Of a stretch of 64,000 bases of DNA, positions 16,530 to 25,641 are shown piece by piece. Every line of letters starts with the position of its first letter. Within the stretch, counting starts at the first letter, position 1. The notes below the pieces were generated by a model, which worked only from the letters and a program-made list of their open reading frames with translations, ran no database searches and had not been told where the DNA came from. A program made the position numbers and the translations under genes. The stretch lies in contig NZ_RBAH01000015.1 in NCBI RefSeq assembly GCF_003626695.1, positions 62,001 through 126,000 of the forward strand. The letters are read 5' to 3'. Source of the DNA: Paenibacillus ginsengarvi. GTDB lineage: Bacteria; Bacillota; Bacilli; Paenibacillales; NBRC-103111.

Positions 16530-17630
16530 ATGGAAAAGGTGAAAGTAGGCATTATCGGCTGCGGCAACATTAGCGCCATTTATTTCAAAAATTGCAAGCT
16601 GTATCGCGGGCTCGAGGTCGTAGCCTGCGCCGATCTGGACGTCTCCCGGGCGCAGGCGCGCGCCGAGGAATTCGGCGTAGCGAAAGCTTGCTCCGTCGAC
16701 GAGCTGCTGGCCGACCCGGAAATCGTGATGGTCATCAACTTGACGATTCCAGCCGCGCACGCGGAAGTATGCCGCAAGGCGCTGCTCGCAGGCAAGCACG
16801 TTTACGTCGAAAAGCCGCTCTCGGTTACGCGCGAAGACGGCCGCGGGCTCGTCGAGCTGGCCAAGGAGAAAAATTTGCGCGTCGGCTGCGCGCCGGACAC
16901 GTTCCTCGGCGGCGGCATCCAGACGTGCATCAAGCTGATCCGCGACGGCTGGATCGGCGAGCCGCTGGCGGCGACCGCGTTTATGCTGGGCCGCGGACCG
17001 GAAGGCTGGCATCCCGACCCGGTGTTCTTCTATAAAACCGGCGGCGGCCCGATGTTCGATATGGGGCCGTACTACTTGACCGCGCTAGTCGCCATGATCG
17101 GACCAATCCGCCGCATCGCCGGGATGACGAGAACGAGCTTCCCGGAACGCCGCATTACGAGCCAGGCGAAGTATGGCGAAATGATTCAGGTGGATATTCC
17201 GACCCATATCGCCGGTCTGATGGAATTCGAATCCGGCGCGATCGGTACGATCATTACGAGCTTCGACACGATGGGCGGAGCGAACCTGCCGCGGATCGAA
17301 ATATACGGCAGCGAGGGGAGCCTCAGCGTGCCGGACCCGAATACGTTCGGCGGTCCGGTGAAGTTCCGCCGCAAAGGGGCGAAGGAGTGGGGCGAAATCC
17401 CGCTGTCGCACGGCTTCGCGGAAAACAGCCGGAGCGTCGGCGCGCTCGACATGGCGCTGGCGATCGCCGAAAACCGGCCGCACCGCGCCAGCGGCGAGCT
17501 GGCGTTCCACGTTCTCGATGCGATGCACGGCTTCCACGATGCATCCGATCAAGGCAAGCATTACGAGATGCAGAGCACCTGCGCTTCGCCTGAGCCGATG
17601 CCGTTGGATGCCGACAGCACTTGGCTGTAA
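16530..17630 (+). CDS. Gfo/Idh/MocA family sugar oxidoreductase
   Basis: 366 residues from ATG 16530 (GGAAGGGGA upstream). It shows the nucleotide-binding GIIGCGNISAIYFKNCKLY and the EKPLS motif (HVYVEKPLSVT), with GPMFDMGPYYLTALVAMIGP in the C-terminal domain. It is only distantly similar to the family member two genes upstream, so the two are not a recent duplication. It is the last gene of the xylA-led cluster, with a hairpin terminator candidate after it. Reaction and substrate are unknown; partnership with ThuA suggests interconversion of a keto-sugar. Confidence 0.88.
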   Translation: MEKVKVGIIGCGNISAIYFKNCKLYRGLEVVACADLDVSRAQARAEEFGVAKACSVDELLADPEIVMVINLTIPAAHAEVCRKALLAGKHVYVEKPLSVTREDGRGLVELAKEKNLRVGCAPDTFLGGGIQTCIKLIRDGWIGEPLAATAFMLGRGPEGWHPDPVFFYKTGGGPMFDMGPYYLTALVAMIGPIRRIAGMTRTSFPERRITSQAKYGEMIQVDIPTHIAGLMEFESGAIGTIITSFDTMGGANLPRIEIYGSEGSLSVPDPNTFGGPVKFRRKGAKEWGEIPLSHGFAENSRSVGALDMALAIAENRPHRASGELAFHVLDAMHGFHDASDQGKHYEMQSTCASPEPMPLDADSTWL

Positions 17631-17656
17631 CATAATTGCATAGGACCATACGAATC

Positions 17657-17688
17657 AACCCCCGAATGCCAGTTTAGGTTCGGGGGTT
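17657..17688 (+). terminator. hairpin terminator candidate after the xyl cluster
   Basis: AACCCCCGAA (17657-17666) pairs perfectly with TTCGGGGGTT (17679-17688). The U-tract is weak (GTCGCTTCTTTG). Confidence 0.55.
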
Positions 17689-17740
17689 GTCGCTTCTTTG
17701 AAACCGGAACGATTGCATATATGGATGTAGGGGGAATAGG

Positions 17741-18472
17741 ATGAATACGATCATAGTGACAGGCGCTTCAAGAGGCATCGGCAAAGCGATGGCTGAACGG
17801 CTGGCGGCAGATGATGCGAACCATGTGGTCTGCATATCGCGAACGGCGAACCAATTGCAACAGCCTGCAAGGGGCGGACGTTTAGACCATATCGCGTTCG
17901 ATCTGAGCCGTACCGATGCTCTCGACGCGCTGATGGACGAAGTTTTTGCACTCACTGACTTGTCTTGTACATGGCGGCTGATCTGGGTCAACAATGCGGC
18001 GGTGCTGGCCCCGCTGGGTCCTATCGAGGAGTGCGAAGCAGGGGAGATCGCCCAGCATGTCGAGGTCAATCTGCTTGCACCTATGCTGCTTACTTCGCTG
18101 TTTATAAAACGAACCCGCTCCCTGGAAGTGGATAAGCGGCTCCTGAATATCTCGTCCGCTTCGGCCAAACATTTGCTGCCGGGTATGAGCTGTTATTCCG
18201 CTTCGAAAGTGGCTTTGGACGTGTTTACCCGGTGCGTCGCCCTGGAGCAGGAGAAGGAGACTTATCCCGTCAAAGTCGCTTCGGTATGGCCCGGCATGAT
18301 CGACACGGACATGCAGAAAGAAGCGCGGACCGCGAATTTTCCGAGCAGCGGCATGTTCGTGGCGGCGCAAAGCGGCGGTTATCTGACAACGCCAGAGTAT
18401 ACGGCAGAGAGGCTAGTGGAGCTGCTGTTTAGCGAGTCGTTCGGCAGTGAGGCTGTTGTTGAGAAGTTATGA
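17741..18472 (+). CDS. short-chain dehydrogenase (benzil/sepiapterin reductase-like)
   Basis: 243 residues. It is a classical SDR with the cofactor motif TGASRGIGKAMAERL (residues 6-20), NNAAV in the NNAG position, and the active-site Ser...Tyr-x-x-x-Lys (ISSASAKHLLPGMSCYSASKVAL). Overall it resembles the YueD-type (S)-benzoin-forming benzil reductases of Bacillus, which reduce bulky carbonyls with NADPH. The start codon is preceded by GGGGGAATAGG. It stands alone between two hairpins, so context gives no hint of its substrate. Confidence 0.85.
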   Translation: MNTIIVTGASRGIGKAMAERLAADDANHVVCISRTANQLQQPARGGRLDHIAFDLSRTDALDALMDEVFALTDLSCTWRLIWVNNAAVLAPLGPIEECEAGEIAQHVEVNLLAPMLLTSLFIKRTRSLEVDKRLLNISSASAKHLLPGMSCYSASKVALDVFTRCVALEQEKETYPVKVASVWPGMIDTDMQKEARTANFPSSGMFVAAQSGGYLTTPEYTAERLVELLFSESFGSEAVVEKL

Positions 18473-18477
18473 GTTCA

Positions 18478-18523
18478 GGCCTCCTGCGGCGCGTTGCTTT
18501 TTAGGCAGCGTACCACGGAGGCC
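18478..18523. terminator. nested hairpin between convergent genes
   Basis: GGCCTCC (18478-18484) pairs with GGAGGCC (18517-18523), with CGTTGC/GCAGCG nested inside. There is no clear U-tract on either side. Confidence 0.45.
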
Positions 18524-18585
18524 CGAATGTTTAGCGCAAACGGTTTTCAATCAAAGCTCAGGACATAGTCAAGCCCAATCGTTCC

Positions 18586-19911
18586 TTACTGCGTCGCAAT
18601 GTAGCTGTTGATCTTCTCGTCGGCTTCGCGCAGGGCGGTATTGATGTCTTTGGCATTCTGAATGACCTGGCTCATCGAATCGAGGATGATTTGCTTCGCT
18701 TGGGCGTCATATTTCGTAACCGGGAAAGGCTTGGAAGGCTGAGACAAGAAGGCGGCTTTCAAGTTTTTCCCTTTCGTGTACTCGAGGTTTTTGCCGAGCT
18801 CCGCTTCCACCTCTTTGCCTGTCAACGTCGGGATGCGGCCGGCACGGGCGATATCTTTTTGCACATCGTCGGACAGCAGCGTAGCGAGCACCTGGAACGC
18901 CTGATCCTTATACTTGCTCTGTTTCGTAATATGAACGATGTACTCGTCGACCTGCATGCCGATGTTCGGCAGCTCCTTGAAGGAAGGATATTGGACGATG
19001 TCCCAGTTCAGCTTGGTTGCATCCTTCAGGTTGGATAGCAGGTTGAGCGAAGGATACATGGCGAGCGTTTCTTCGGTCGCGAACTGCTTGATCGCGTTGT
19101 TGTTATACTTGAATTCGCCGTTGCCCGGGATGTCGTATATTTTTTTCAGTTGATCGAATACGCGCTTCCAGCTGTCGGTGTTGACCGTCGCTTTTTTCGT
19201 GTTCGGATCGACGTAGCCGAGCGACAGCACCGAGCTTACCCGGACGGGGCCATCCGGCTCGAGTCCGCGGTATTGCACGCCGTTTTCGTTGCGGGTCAAT
19301 TTTTTCGCGAGCTCGTACGTTTCATCCCACGTCATGCCGTTGCGGGGATATTCCACGCCGAATTTGTCGAATATCGATTTGTTGTAATAGTTGGCGTAAA
19401 AGTGCATCGTCCACGGCAAACCGGTCAAATAGTCGGTTTGGCTTACGATTTTTACTCCCTCTACGGCAGTTTTGTTCAATTTGGTTACGTCGAAGCCGAA
19501 TTTTTTCATCATGGGCTCGAGGTTTTCTTCGAGTCCGCGGCCCGAATACCGTTCCATAAGCGGGGAGGCGGTCATGACCAGATCGGGAATTTGTCCGGCG
19601 GCCAGCAGTTCGTCGAGCGACGAGCCTTTGGCGGCCAGGTTGAGAATTTCGAAGGAAATGTTCGGATATTTCTTTTTGACCGGCTCCTCGATATATTGCT
19701 TGAATTCCGCCTCCTGCACCCAGTTGAGCGGGAGCGCGAATTTCAGGGTAACCGGCTCGCTGCTGACCGCAGGAGCTTTGGGGGTTTCGTTTTTCGCGGT
19801 GATGTCGTCTTTGGCGGCGGTTCCTTTTGTAGTTCCGCTGCAGCCGCTTGCAAGGGCGCCCAGCAAGGCGACGCTAAGAACGATAGCTTGAGCTTTGTAA
19901 AAGTTAGACAA
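18586..19911 (-). CDS. extracellular sugar-binding lipoprotein (ABC transporter family 1), orphan
   Basis: 441 residues from a TTG at 19911, with GGGAGGG at 6 bases; the ATG 15 bases earlier is inside that ribosome binding site. A lipoprotein signal ends in LASGC, and the mature part has the family 1 fold (VTLKFALPLNWVQEAEFKQYIEEPVKKKYPNISFEIL, later GVEYPRNGMTWDETYELAKKLTRNENGVQYRG). It delivers an oligosaccharide to an ABC importer, but no permease or ATPase genes adjoin it, so it must share an importer encoded elsewhere. A cre-like sequence (19952-19965) lies about 40 bases upstream, pointing to CcpA control. Confidence 0.88.
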   Translation of the reverse strand: MSNFYKAQAIVLSVALLGALASGCSGTTKGTAAKDDITAKNETPKAPAVSSEPVTLKFALPLNWVQEAEFKQYIEEPVKKKYPNISFEILNLAAKGSSLDELLAAGQIPDLVMTASPLMERYSGRGLEENLEPMMKKFGFDVTKLNKTAVEGVKIVSQTDYLTGLPWTMHFYANYYNKSIFDKFGVEYPRNGMTWDETYELAKKLTRNENGVQYRGLEPDGPVRVSSVLSLGYVDPNTKKATVNTDSWKRVFDQLKKIYDIPGNGEFKYNNNAIKQFATEETLAMYPSLNLLSNLKDATKLNWDIVQYPSFKELPNIGMQVDEYIVHITKQSKYKDQAFQVLATLLSDDVQKDIARAGRIPTLTGKEVEAELGKNLEYTKGKNLKAAFLSQPSKPFPVTKYDAQAKQIILDSMSQVIQNAKDINTALREADEKINSYIATQ

Positions 19912-19951
19912 GTTAAACCCTCCCATTTGAATATAGATGATTTCCGAAAAA

Positions 19952-19965
19952 AGAAAGCGGTTACC
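19952..19965 (-). promoter_or_regulatory. cre-like site (CcpA) upstream of the sugar-binding lipoprotein
   Basis: AGAAAGCGGTTACC matches the catabolite-responsive consensus TGAAARCGNTTWCA at 12 of 14 positions. A perfect hairpin, CCGCTATTC/GAATAGCGG (19983-20007), lies on its upstream side, towards the ADP-ribosylglycohydrolase gene. Confidence 0.4.
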
Positions 19966-20112
19966 TATCTGCGTCTATTTATCCGCTATTCTTCTAGCGA
20001 ATAGCGGCGTTGCTGCCGGTGCCGGAGCATCCGCGGGCGGCTTGACGGCTCCCCGTGAACGGGTGAGCGGTAGCGAAGCGGGCGGATGTCCGTTAACCGG
20101 GCTTCATCCGTT

Positions 20113-21519
20113 TTACACGGACTGGGCTTGAGTGGCTGCGGTAGCGCGGATGTTGTTAAACACCTCATAGGTGCGGTTCGCGCATTCCGAGATGGTGATC
20201 GGATGGAAGCCGATCAGTTCGGCGAACAGCGTATCGTTCAGCGGCTCCGTCCATTTGGCCGGAAGCTGGTTCGCGCCGAGCGCCGCCCCCATGATCGAGC
20301 CAACGGTCGCGCCGTTGCAGTCCGTATCCCAGCCGCCGAGCACGGAAGTGGCGATGGCCGTTTCGAAATCCCCTTTAGCGAAAATGATGGATGCGGCGAC
20401 GAGGGCGGCATTGTTGTTCGTATGCACCGGATGGTAATGCTTGAACGTCTCCCACAGCTTGTCGACCAGCTGCACCTGATCGGTTGCTTCCTTCGCGATG
20501 GCGATTGCCTGCTCGATGTCGTGATACAGCCGGCTATTGCGCGGAATTTCGCTTAGGCCAATGCGTACGATGCGCTCCGGATCGCTTTCGACGAAGGCGG
20601 CCGCGATCATGGCGGCGCAGAACATTTCGCCGTAGATGCCGTTTTTGACATGCGAGAAGGAGGCGTCACGCCAGGCGAGCTCGGCCGCCAGCTCCGGGTT
20701 GCCGGCTGCGCCATAGGCGAAGCCGTCGGCGCGAATTTGCGCTCCGATCCATTCGCGGTACGGGTTCAAATACGTGCGCACCCATTCTTGGCGAGCTTCC
20801 CAATCTTCCGGCCGCTTCCCTTTCTGGTGCGAAGTCGCCTGCGTGAAGTTCAGATACGCTTGCGTTTCCGCCGTGCATACTTGCCGGTAGGCGAGCCTTC
20901 TGTGCCACAATTTGCCGATATCGAACGAATCGAAGTTAAGCCCTTTCTCTTCCAGCATAATGAGGCCGAGAACCGTATAACGAATGTCGTCGTCCGTTTC
21001 CATGAAACGGATCTGCTCTCTCGTGCTTCGCATGCTGGCTGTCGCGAGCGCGAGGCCGTACTCCTGCTCCGCGCGGGAGTGCTCCGGCGTATAGCCTTGA
21101 ATTGGCCAGGCGTCGGCGCCCTCAAACCAGCGCTTCACGTTGAGCCAGCCGGGAGCGTCTGCCGTTCCGCCCATGTAAGCCCAAGCTTCCAGCGGCTTGC
21201 CGAGCGCACAGCCCGCGCTGCGTCCGAGCCATGCGCCGTAAAATTTGTCGCGCCACTGCGCTTCGTTCATCGACTCGGCCAGCTGGCGCGGTCCTTCGGG
21301 GCGCTCGGCACGAATTTCGTTTAGTTCGGAAGGCTCCGAGAAAGGAAAATCTTCTTGTACTGGAAGCGCCATCAATTCGTTATAAATATCCATCAGCTTC
21401 GCTTCATCGGTGCCTGCTGCTTGGACCTTCTCGGCATAGCCATCTACCTTGCATCCTTCTTCTAATCGCTGAACCACTTCCTTTTGGACCAGCTCGTCTA
21501 GTGATGTCCAACCCGCCAT
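20113..21519 (-). CDS. ADP-ribosylglycohydrolase family protein
   Basis: 468 residues from ATG 21519, with GGAGG 9 bases upstream; the ORF extends further but without a better site. The dinuclear-metal ADP-ribosylglycohydrolase signatures are visible: GAWLGRSAGCALGKPLEAW, TDDDIRYTVLGLIMLEE and, near the C-terminus, GGWDTDCNGATVGSIMGAALGA. The first 90 residues are an extra N-terminal segment. Family members cleave ADP-ribose from proteins or related N-glycosidic substrates. Many environmental homologues sit in sugar-utilisation loci, and here the next gene is a sugar-binding lipoprotein, so a carbohydrate or nucleoside substrate is as likely as a protein one. Confidence 0.85.
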   Translation of the reverse strand: MAGWTSLDELVQKEVVQRLEEGCKVDGYAEKVQAAGTDEAKLMDIYNELMALPVQEDFPFSEPSELNEIRAERPEGPRQLAESMNEAQWRDKFYGAWLGRSAGCALGKPLEAWAYMGGTADAPGWLNVKRWFEGADAWPIQGYTPEHSRAEQEYGLALATASMRSTREQIRFMETDDDIRYTVLGLIMLEEKGLNFDSFDIGKLWHRRLAYRQVCTAETQAYLNFTQATSHQKGKRPEDWEARQEWVRTYLNPYREWIGAQIRADGFAYGAAGNPELAAELAWRDASFSHVKNGIYGEMFCAAMIAAAFVESDPERIVRIGLSEIPRNSRLYHDIEQAIAIAKEATDQVQLVDKLWETFKHYHPVHTNNNAALVAASIIFAKGDFETAIATSVLGGWDTDCNGATVGSIMGAALGANQLPAKWTEPLNDTLFAELIGFHPITISECANRTYEVFNNIRATAATQAQSV

Positions 21520-21936
21520 GATCTGTTTCCTCCACCCGAATGTATTCGTTGCAGCTTCATTATAGATAGAGCTAGGGCGGCTCATCTACTCAAATATGGA
21601 GATCGGATTCTCAATAATTGCGAGGGCGTATATGGGGGCAGCCCGCAGATGAAGCCCCGTCCCGGTTTTTCGACATGAGGCGATAGAATCGGAAGATATG
21701 CAGGGTATCACGGAAGATAAGAAAAGCAGCGGCGTTAGCTTTTGATTATGATGAAGACATCCTCCACTAAGGAGAGCAGCCCCCGCTGGACGGGGAAGAG
21801 AAGGAGTGTGGGGCGAGTGTGCCGGGGATCACTTGCCGGAGCATGCGGCAATATGAAATGCACGAGGCAATGCGGTTTGGATAACCGTCATCAATTCCGC
21901 AGCGGACTTCAAAACGAATTTGGGGAGGCAAACAAC
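21520..21936. other. 417-base intergenic stretch without a recognised element
   Basis: It separates the divergent ADP-ribosylglycohydrolase and PhyH genes. The PhyH reading frame is open upstream to 21742, but that segment is rich in Arg, Cys and Ser, and the ribosome binding site at 21922 favours the shorter start. I see no convincing promoter or structured RNA. Confidence 0.4.
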
Positions 21937-22680
21937 ATGGCAACAACATCCTTATTAACGGAGCAGGACGTTCAGAATTATAAAGATCAGGGCTATTTGC
22001 TCTATAACAAGCCGGTATTCAGCGAGGAGAAATTGGCAAGGCTGACCGGCATTTTCGAAGAACACTTGATCGAGAAGGGGAAGAAGCTGTCCGACGAGCT
22101 GGATACGCCGCATTTTCGCGACGAGCGGCTGCTGGAGTTTTTGCTGAGCGACGAGGTGCTCGATCTGGTAGAGCCGATTATCGGCCCGAACATTATGCTT
22201 TGGTCGAGCCATTTTATATGCAAAGATCCTCTCGTCGGCCGCGCAACGCCGTGGCACGAAGACTCGGCCTATTGGAAAGGGCGTCTCGACAACTACGACA
22301 AGATCGTAACGGTGTGGCTGGCGATTGACCGCAGCACGGAGGAGAACGGCTGCATGCGCGTCATCCCGGGCACTCACGTAAACGGGTTTTCGGAATACGA
22401 GCAGGTCGATAAGCAAAATAACTTGTTCGGCTCGCAAATCAAAAACGTTGACGAATCGAAAGCCGTTTACTTCAATCTGGAGCGGGGCGAATGCTCCCTG
22501 CACGATTCCCGGATCATGCACGGCGCGAAGCCGAACACGAGCGAGTACCGCCGGTGCGGCTACACGATGCGGTATTTGCCGGCATCGACCAAGCTGCTGG
22601 AAGGAAAGAAGAACGACGGATTCAAAGTATGGCTGGCGCGCGGTAAAGATATGGCTGGGAACAGCTATGCGAACGTTTGA
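21937..22680 (+). CDS. phytanoyl-CoA dioxygenase (PhyH) family protein
   Basis: 247 residues from ATG 21937 with GGGGAGG upstream. It is an Fe(II)/2-oxoglutarate-dependent oxygenase fold: the iron ligands are His107-x-Asp109 (TPWHEDSAYW) and a distal His at about 195 (DSRIMHGAKPNTSEYRR), whose following arginine would bind 2-oxoglutarate. Other family marks are WLAIDRSTEENGCMRVIPGTH. Bacterial PhyH proteins hydroxylate small metabolites, and the substrate cannot be told from sequence. It is monocistronic with its own terminator. Confidence 0.88.
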   Translation: MATTSLLTEQDVQNYKDQGYLLYNKPVFSEEKLARLTGIFEEHLIEKGKKLSDELDTPHFRDERLLEFLLSDEVLDLVEPIIGPNIMLWSSHFICKDPLVGRATPWHEDSAYWKGRLDNYDKIVTVWLAIDRSTEENGCMRVIPGTHVNGFSEYEQVDKQNNLFGSQIKNVDESKAVYFNLERGECSLHDSRIMHGAKPNTSEYRRCGYTMRYLPASTKLLEGKKNDGFKVWLARGKDMAGNSYANV

Positions 22681-22702
22681 TCCGCAAATAAGCAGCACCT
22701 GG

Positions 22703-22728
22703 CCCACCCGCAGAGCGGGTGGGTTTTT
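22703..22728 (+). terminator. intrinsic terminator of the PhyH gene
   Basis: CCCACCCGC (22703-22711), AGA, GCGGGTGGG (22715-22723), then five Us. Confidence 0.9.
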
Positions 22729-22827
22729 GCGCTAACGATTTTGGATTTTAGCATATCGGGCCCAAAAAGGCGAGCCGAACGTTCCCGTTTTTCGCCGGGA
22801 ATCGCCAGGCCGCCTTTTTCCGCCGCC

Positions 22828-23112
22828 TCACATGGCGCCCTTCATGGCGAATACGACGAGGCCGATCAAGTACGAGATGCCTGCCGCGCACACGAATTCG
22901 TACACATAAAAAGCGTATTTGGCGGGCAGGAAAAATTGCTTGTCCTTGCCGACCGACTGGAGCTTGTCCAAATATTGCTGCTTGCGTCCTTTATAGGAAC
23001 GGAGCATAAAAGCGCAAAAGAAGATGGCCCACAGCAAGGCGGCTATCACGATCATCGCCCGGGACGCGTTGAAATACCCGATCAAAATGCCGGCTACGAT
23101 ATGGATTTTCAT
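22828..23112 (-). CDS. small two-helix membrane protein, function unknown
   Basis: 94 residues from ATG 23112 (GGAGGAG upstream, somewhat distant). Two hydrophobic helices (IVIAALLWAIFFCAFML and YEFVCAAGISYLIGLVVFAM) flank a basic stretch (RSYKGRKQQYLDKLQSVGKDKQ) that should face the cytoplasm. I do not recognise a family. It is divergent from the histidine kinase, separated by a region with a promoter-like sequence and a hairpin. Confidence 0.6.
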   Translation of the reverse strand: MKIHIVAGILIGYFNASRAMIVIAALLWAIFFCAFMLRSYKGRKQQYLDKLQSVGKDKQFFLPAKYAFYVYEFVCAAGISYLIGLVVFAMKGAM

Positions 23113-23224
23113 AGATGTACGCTCCTCCGGACACAGACTGCTGCCATTATACCATGAAGCTGCCCCGTTTCGCACGAGCGTGACCGAACGCCCCTTGCCG
23201 GACAAAAAAATTAATCCATTCACA

Positions 23225-23291
23225 TTGAAATACTTGGAATTTAAATTCATATTGAAAATCGCGAAAAGGAGGCAGGGATTCCCTCCTTTTT
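23225..23291 (+). promoter_or_regulatory. promoter-like sequence followed by a terminator-like hairpin
   Basis: TTGAAA (23225-23230), 17 bp, CATATT (23248-23253). The RNA would then begin almost at AAAAGGAGG (23264-23272), which pairs with CCTCCTTTT (23282-23290) and is followed by a short U-run. The hairpin ends 55 bases before the kinase start codon and also works as a terminator in the other direction. Confidence 0.4.
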
Positions 23292-23345
23292 GTCTAACTA
23301 TTGTCACCATACCCGATTCCGAACTATAAAAGGGATGACAATGAA

Positions 23346-25565
23346 ATGTCAAATAGCTCAGGTTATAGCGGAAGTATGCAGCAGGTTGAACTGGCGTCGT
23401 TTATGAGCTTATCGAGCGACGGTATTGTTATCGTGGATACGGACGGAAAAGTGCTGGAGCTAAATCGCGCCTTTGAGATGCTGCACGGCTGGTCGCGTGA
23501 GGAGTTGATCGGCAGGCTGCTGCCGGTGACCCCGCCTCATCTGATCGAGGAAGGGTGGAAGCTGTACTTGAAGGCGATGTCCGGCAGCCAAGTAAACGGC
23601 GTCGAGACGCTTAAGCAGCGCAAGGACGGCAGTATGTTTCATGCCAGCGTCACCATTTCCCCGGTCCAAAATGCGGAAGGCCAAATCGTTGCTCTTATCG
23701 CCGTAGAGCGGGACATCACACAGCAGAAGCTGATGGAACGAAAGCTCGCGGAAAGCGAGGAGCGGTACCGGCAGCTCGTGGAGTATTCGCCGGAGCCGCT
23801 ACTTGCGCTCGACGATTTCGAAGTGTATTATGCCAATCAGGCCGCCGTTCGCCTGCTCGGCTCGCAGCATGCCGGACAGCTTACGGGCAGATGCTTCCTC
23901 GATTTTATCGGCTCGGAGCATCCGATCGATATGGCCGTCTCCATCGAGCAGCTGCTGGCGAACGATTCCCCGTCCGACACGATGACGATGAAGCTCGTTT
24001 GTCTCGATCAATCTCTGATCGAGGTCGAAGTCCGAGTCATCCCGATCGTCTCCCGCAGCAACTCCTCCGTGCAGTTGCTGCTTCGGGACATAACCGGGCG
24101 GCCCAAAGCGGCCTCTCTGCAAGAAACGGAGCAACTGTACGAATGTCTCGTCGAAAATGCGATGACCGGCGTCTGTTTATATCAGGAAGAGAAGATGGTT
24201 TATGCCAATCCGTATTTTGCGGCCATGTTCGGCTACACGGGGGAGGAGGCTTTGCAGGCGACTTTAGGAACGTTTATATGGGAGGAAGATTACGAGAACA
24301 TACGAGAAATTGCCGCGCAAACGCTGGAAGGCCGGCTGTCCACTTTTCCTTTTTCCGTCAAGGGGGTCAAGAAGGACGGAACGCTTATCTACCTGGAAGG
24401 ACTGCTGACGGCCACAACATTCCGGGGGAAGCCTTCGCTGCTCGGCACGTTTCAGGACGTCACGTACAAGTTCAAGGTGGAGGAGGCGCTCCGCGAGAGT
24501 GCCCAAAGGTATCAGCGGCTGATCAAGTTTTTGCCGGAACCGATCGTTGTCAGCGATGAGGGCGTGCTGATCTATGTCAACAAGTCGGCGATGAAGCTGC
24601 TGCGGGCAAAGAGCGAAGCGGAACTGATCGGCAAAAGCTTGCTGCATTTTATCCATCCGGATCATGGAAGGACAGCGCGAGCTCTGTTGCAAAGGGCGCT
24701 TCGCAAGGACGAGCCGTCGCAGTTTCGCGAGCTTCCCATCCTGTGCTGCGACGGGCAGTTAATCGACGCGGAACTATCGAGCATCCGCATTCATCACTAC
24801 ATGGGCAAAACGGTCGTTTTGACCGTTCTGCGCGATTTGACCGACCGGAAACGCGCCGAGGATATACTCGTACGCTCGGAGAAGCTGTCCATCCTCGGGC
24901 AGCTCGCGGCCAGTCTTGCGCATGAGATTCGCAATCCGCTTACTTCGCTCAAAGGTTTTACGCAGCTGCTCAAATCGAAGGCGAAAGAGGATGTGTTTTA
25001 TTACGATACGATGCTGACCGAGCTGGAGCGGATCAATCTGATTGTCGGCGATTTCATGACGCTGGCAAAGCCGCAGCTTGCCCAGTTCGAATATGGCAGC
25101 ATCAACCGGATGCTGGAGCATGTCGTCTCCGTCCTGAACCACCAGGCCGTTATGATGAATGTCAGCATCGTATCCAAAGTAAACAAAAAGCTGCCTGACG
25201 TGTATTGCGACGAGAATCAATTGAAGCAGGTGTTCATCAATCTGATCAAAAATGCGATCGAAGCGATGCCGAGCGGCGGCAACGTAGTCATAACAGCGGA
25301 ACAAAACGGAGAACACGTATCGATCAAAATCAAGGATCAGGGAGAGGGCATCTCCGACTCGATCGTAGAAAAGCTCGGAGAGCCGTTTCTTACGACCAAG
25401 TCGAACGGCACCGGACTGGGTCTCATGATCAGCTACCGGATTATGGAGCAGCACGGGGGAAGCTTGACGATCAGAAGCGAGCTCCATAAAGGGACGACAA
25501 TCGAGCTGCGGCTGCCAATCGACGGCAAACGGGTGAAACGTCCGCCGGTTTCCCAGCTTCTGTAA
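23346..25565 (+). CDS. cytoplasmic multi-PAS sensor histidine kinase
   Basis: 739 residues from ATG 23346; a TTG start 45 bases upstream is possible but the hairpin lies there. Four PAS domains are visible at about residues 15-130 (GIVIVDTDGKVLELNRAF), 140-255, 265-385 (GVCLYQEEKMVYANPYFAAMFGY) and 390-505 (PEPIVVSDEGVLIYVNKSAMKLL). They are followed by HisKA with phosphate-accepting His526 (SLAHEIRNPLTSLKGFTQLL) and an HATPase with N, G1 and G2 boxes (NLIKNAIEAM, DQGEGIS, GTGLGLMISYRIM). No membrane segments exist, so it senses a cytoplasmic signal. Layout resembles the KinA/KinE phosphorelay kinases that start sporulation. No response regulator gene is adjacent, which also fits an orphan phosphorelay kinase. 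Confidence 0.92.
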   Translation: MSNSSGYSGSMQQVELASFMSLSSDGIVIVDTDGKVLELNRAFEMLHGWSREELIGRLLPVTPPHLIEEGWKLYLKAMSGSQVNGVETLKQRKDGSMFHASVTISPVQNAEGQIVALIAVERDITQQKLMERKLAESEERYRQLVEYSPEPLLALDDFEVYYANQAAVRLLGSQHAGQLTGRCFLDFIGSEHPIDMAVSIEQLLANDSPSDTMTMKLVCLDQSLIEVEVRVIPIVSRSNSSVQLLLRDITGRPKAASLQETEQLYECLVENAMTGVCLYQEEKMVYANPYFAAMFGYTGEEALQATLGTFIWEEDYENIREIAAQTLEGRLSTFPFSVKGVKKDGTLIYLEGLLTATTFRGKPSLLGTFQDVTYKFKVEEALRESAQRYQRLIKFLPEPIVVSDEGVLIYVNKSAMKLLRAKSEAELIGKSLLHFIHPDHGRTARALLQRALRKDEPSQFRELPILCCDGQLIDAELSSIRIHHYMGKTVVLTVLRDLTDRKRAEDILVRSEKLSILGQLAASLAHEIRNPLTSLKGFTQLLKSKAKEDVFYYDTMLTELERINLIVGDFMTLAKPQLAQFEYGSINRMLEHVVSVLNHQAVMMNVSIVSKVNKKLPDVYCDENQLKQVFINLIKNAIEAMPSGGNVVITAEQNGEHVSIKIKDQGEGISDSIVEKLGEPFLTTKSNGTGLGLMISYRIMEQHGGSLTIRSELHKGTTIELRLPIDGKRVKRPPVSQLL

Positions 25566-25641
25566 GCACGGAGGAAGCTGGCGGATGTACGGCTGCGGCC
25601 TCTTAAGCCAATGGGCTAGCGCTTTATCGTATTTAATGTAG

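Noticed and set aside
21742..21936. N-terminal extension of the PhyH protein
   Set aside because: The extension is Arg/Cys-rich and lacks a ribosome binding site; GGGGAGG precedes the internal ATG at 21937.
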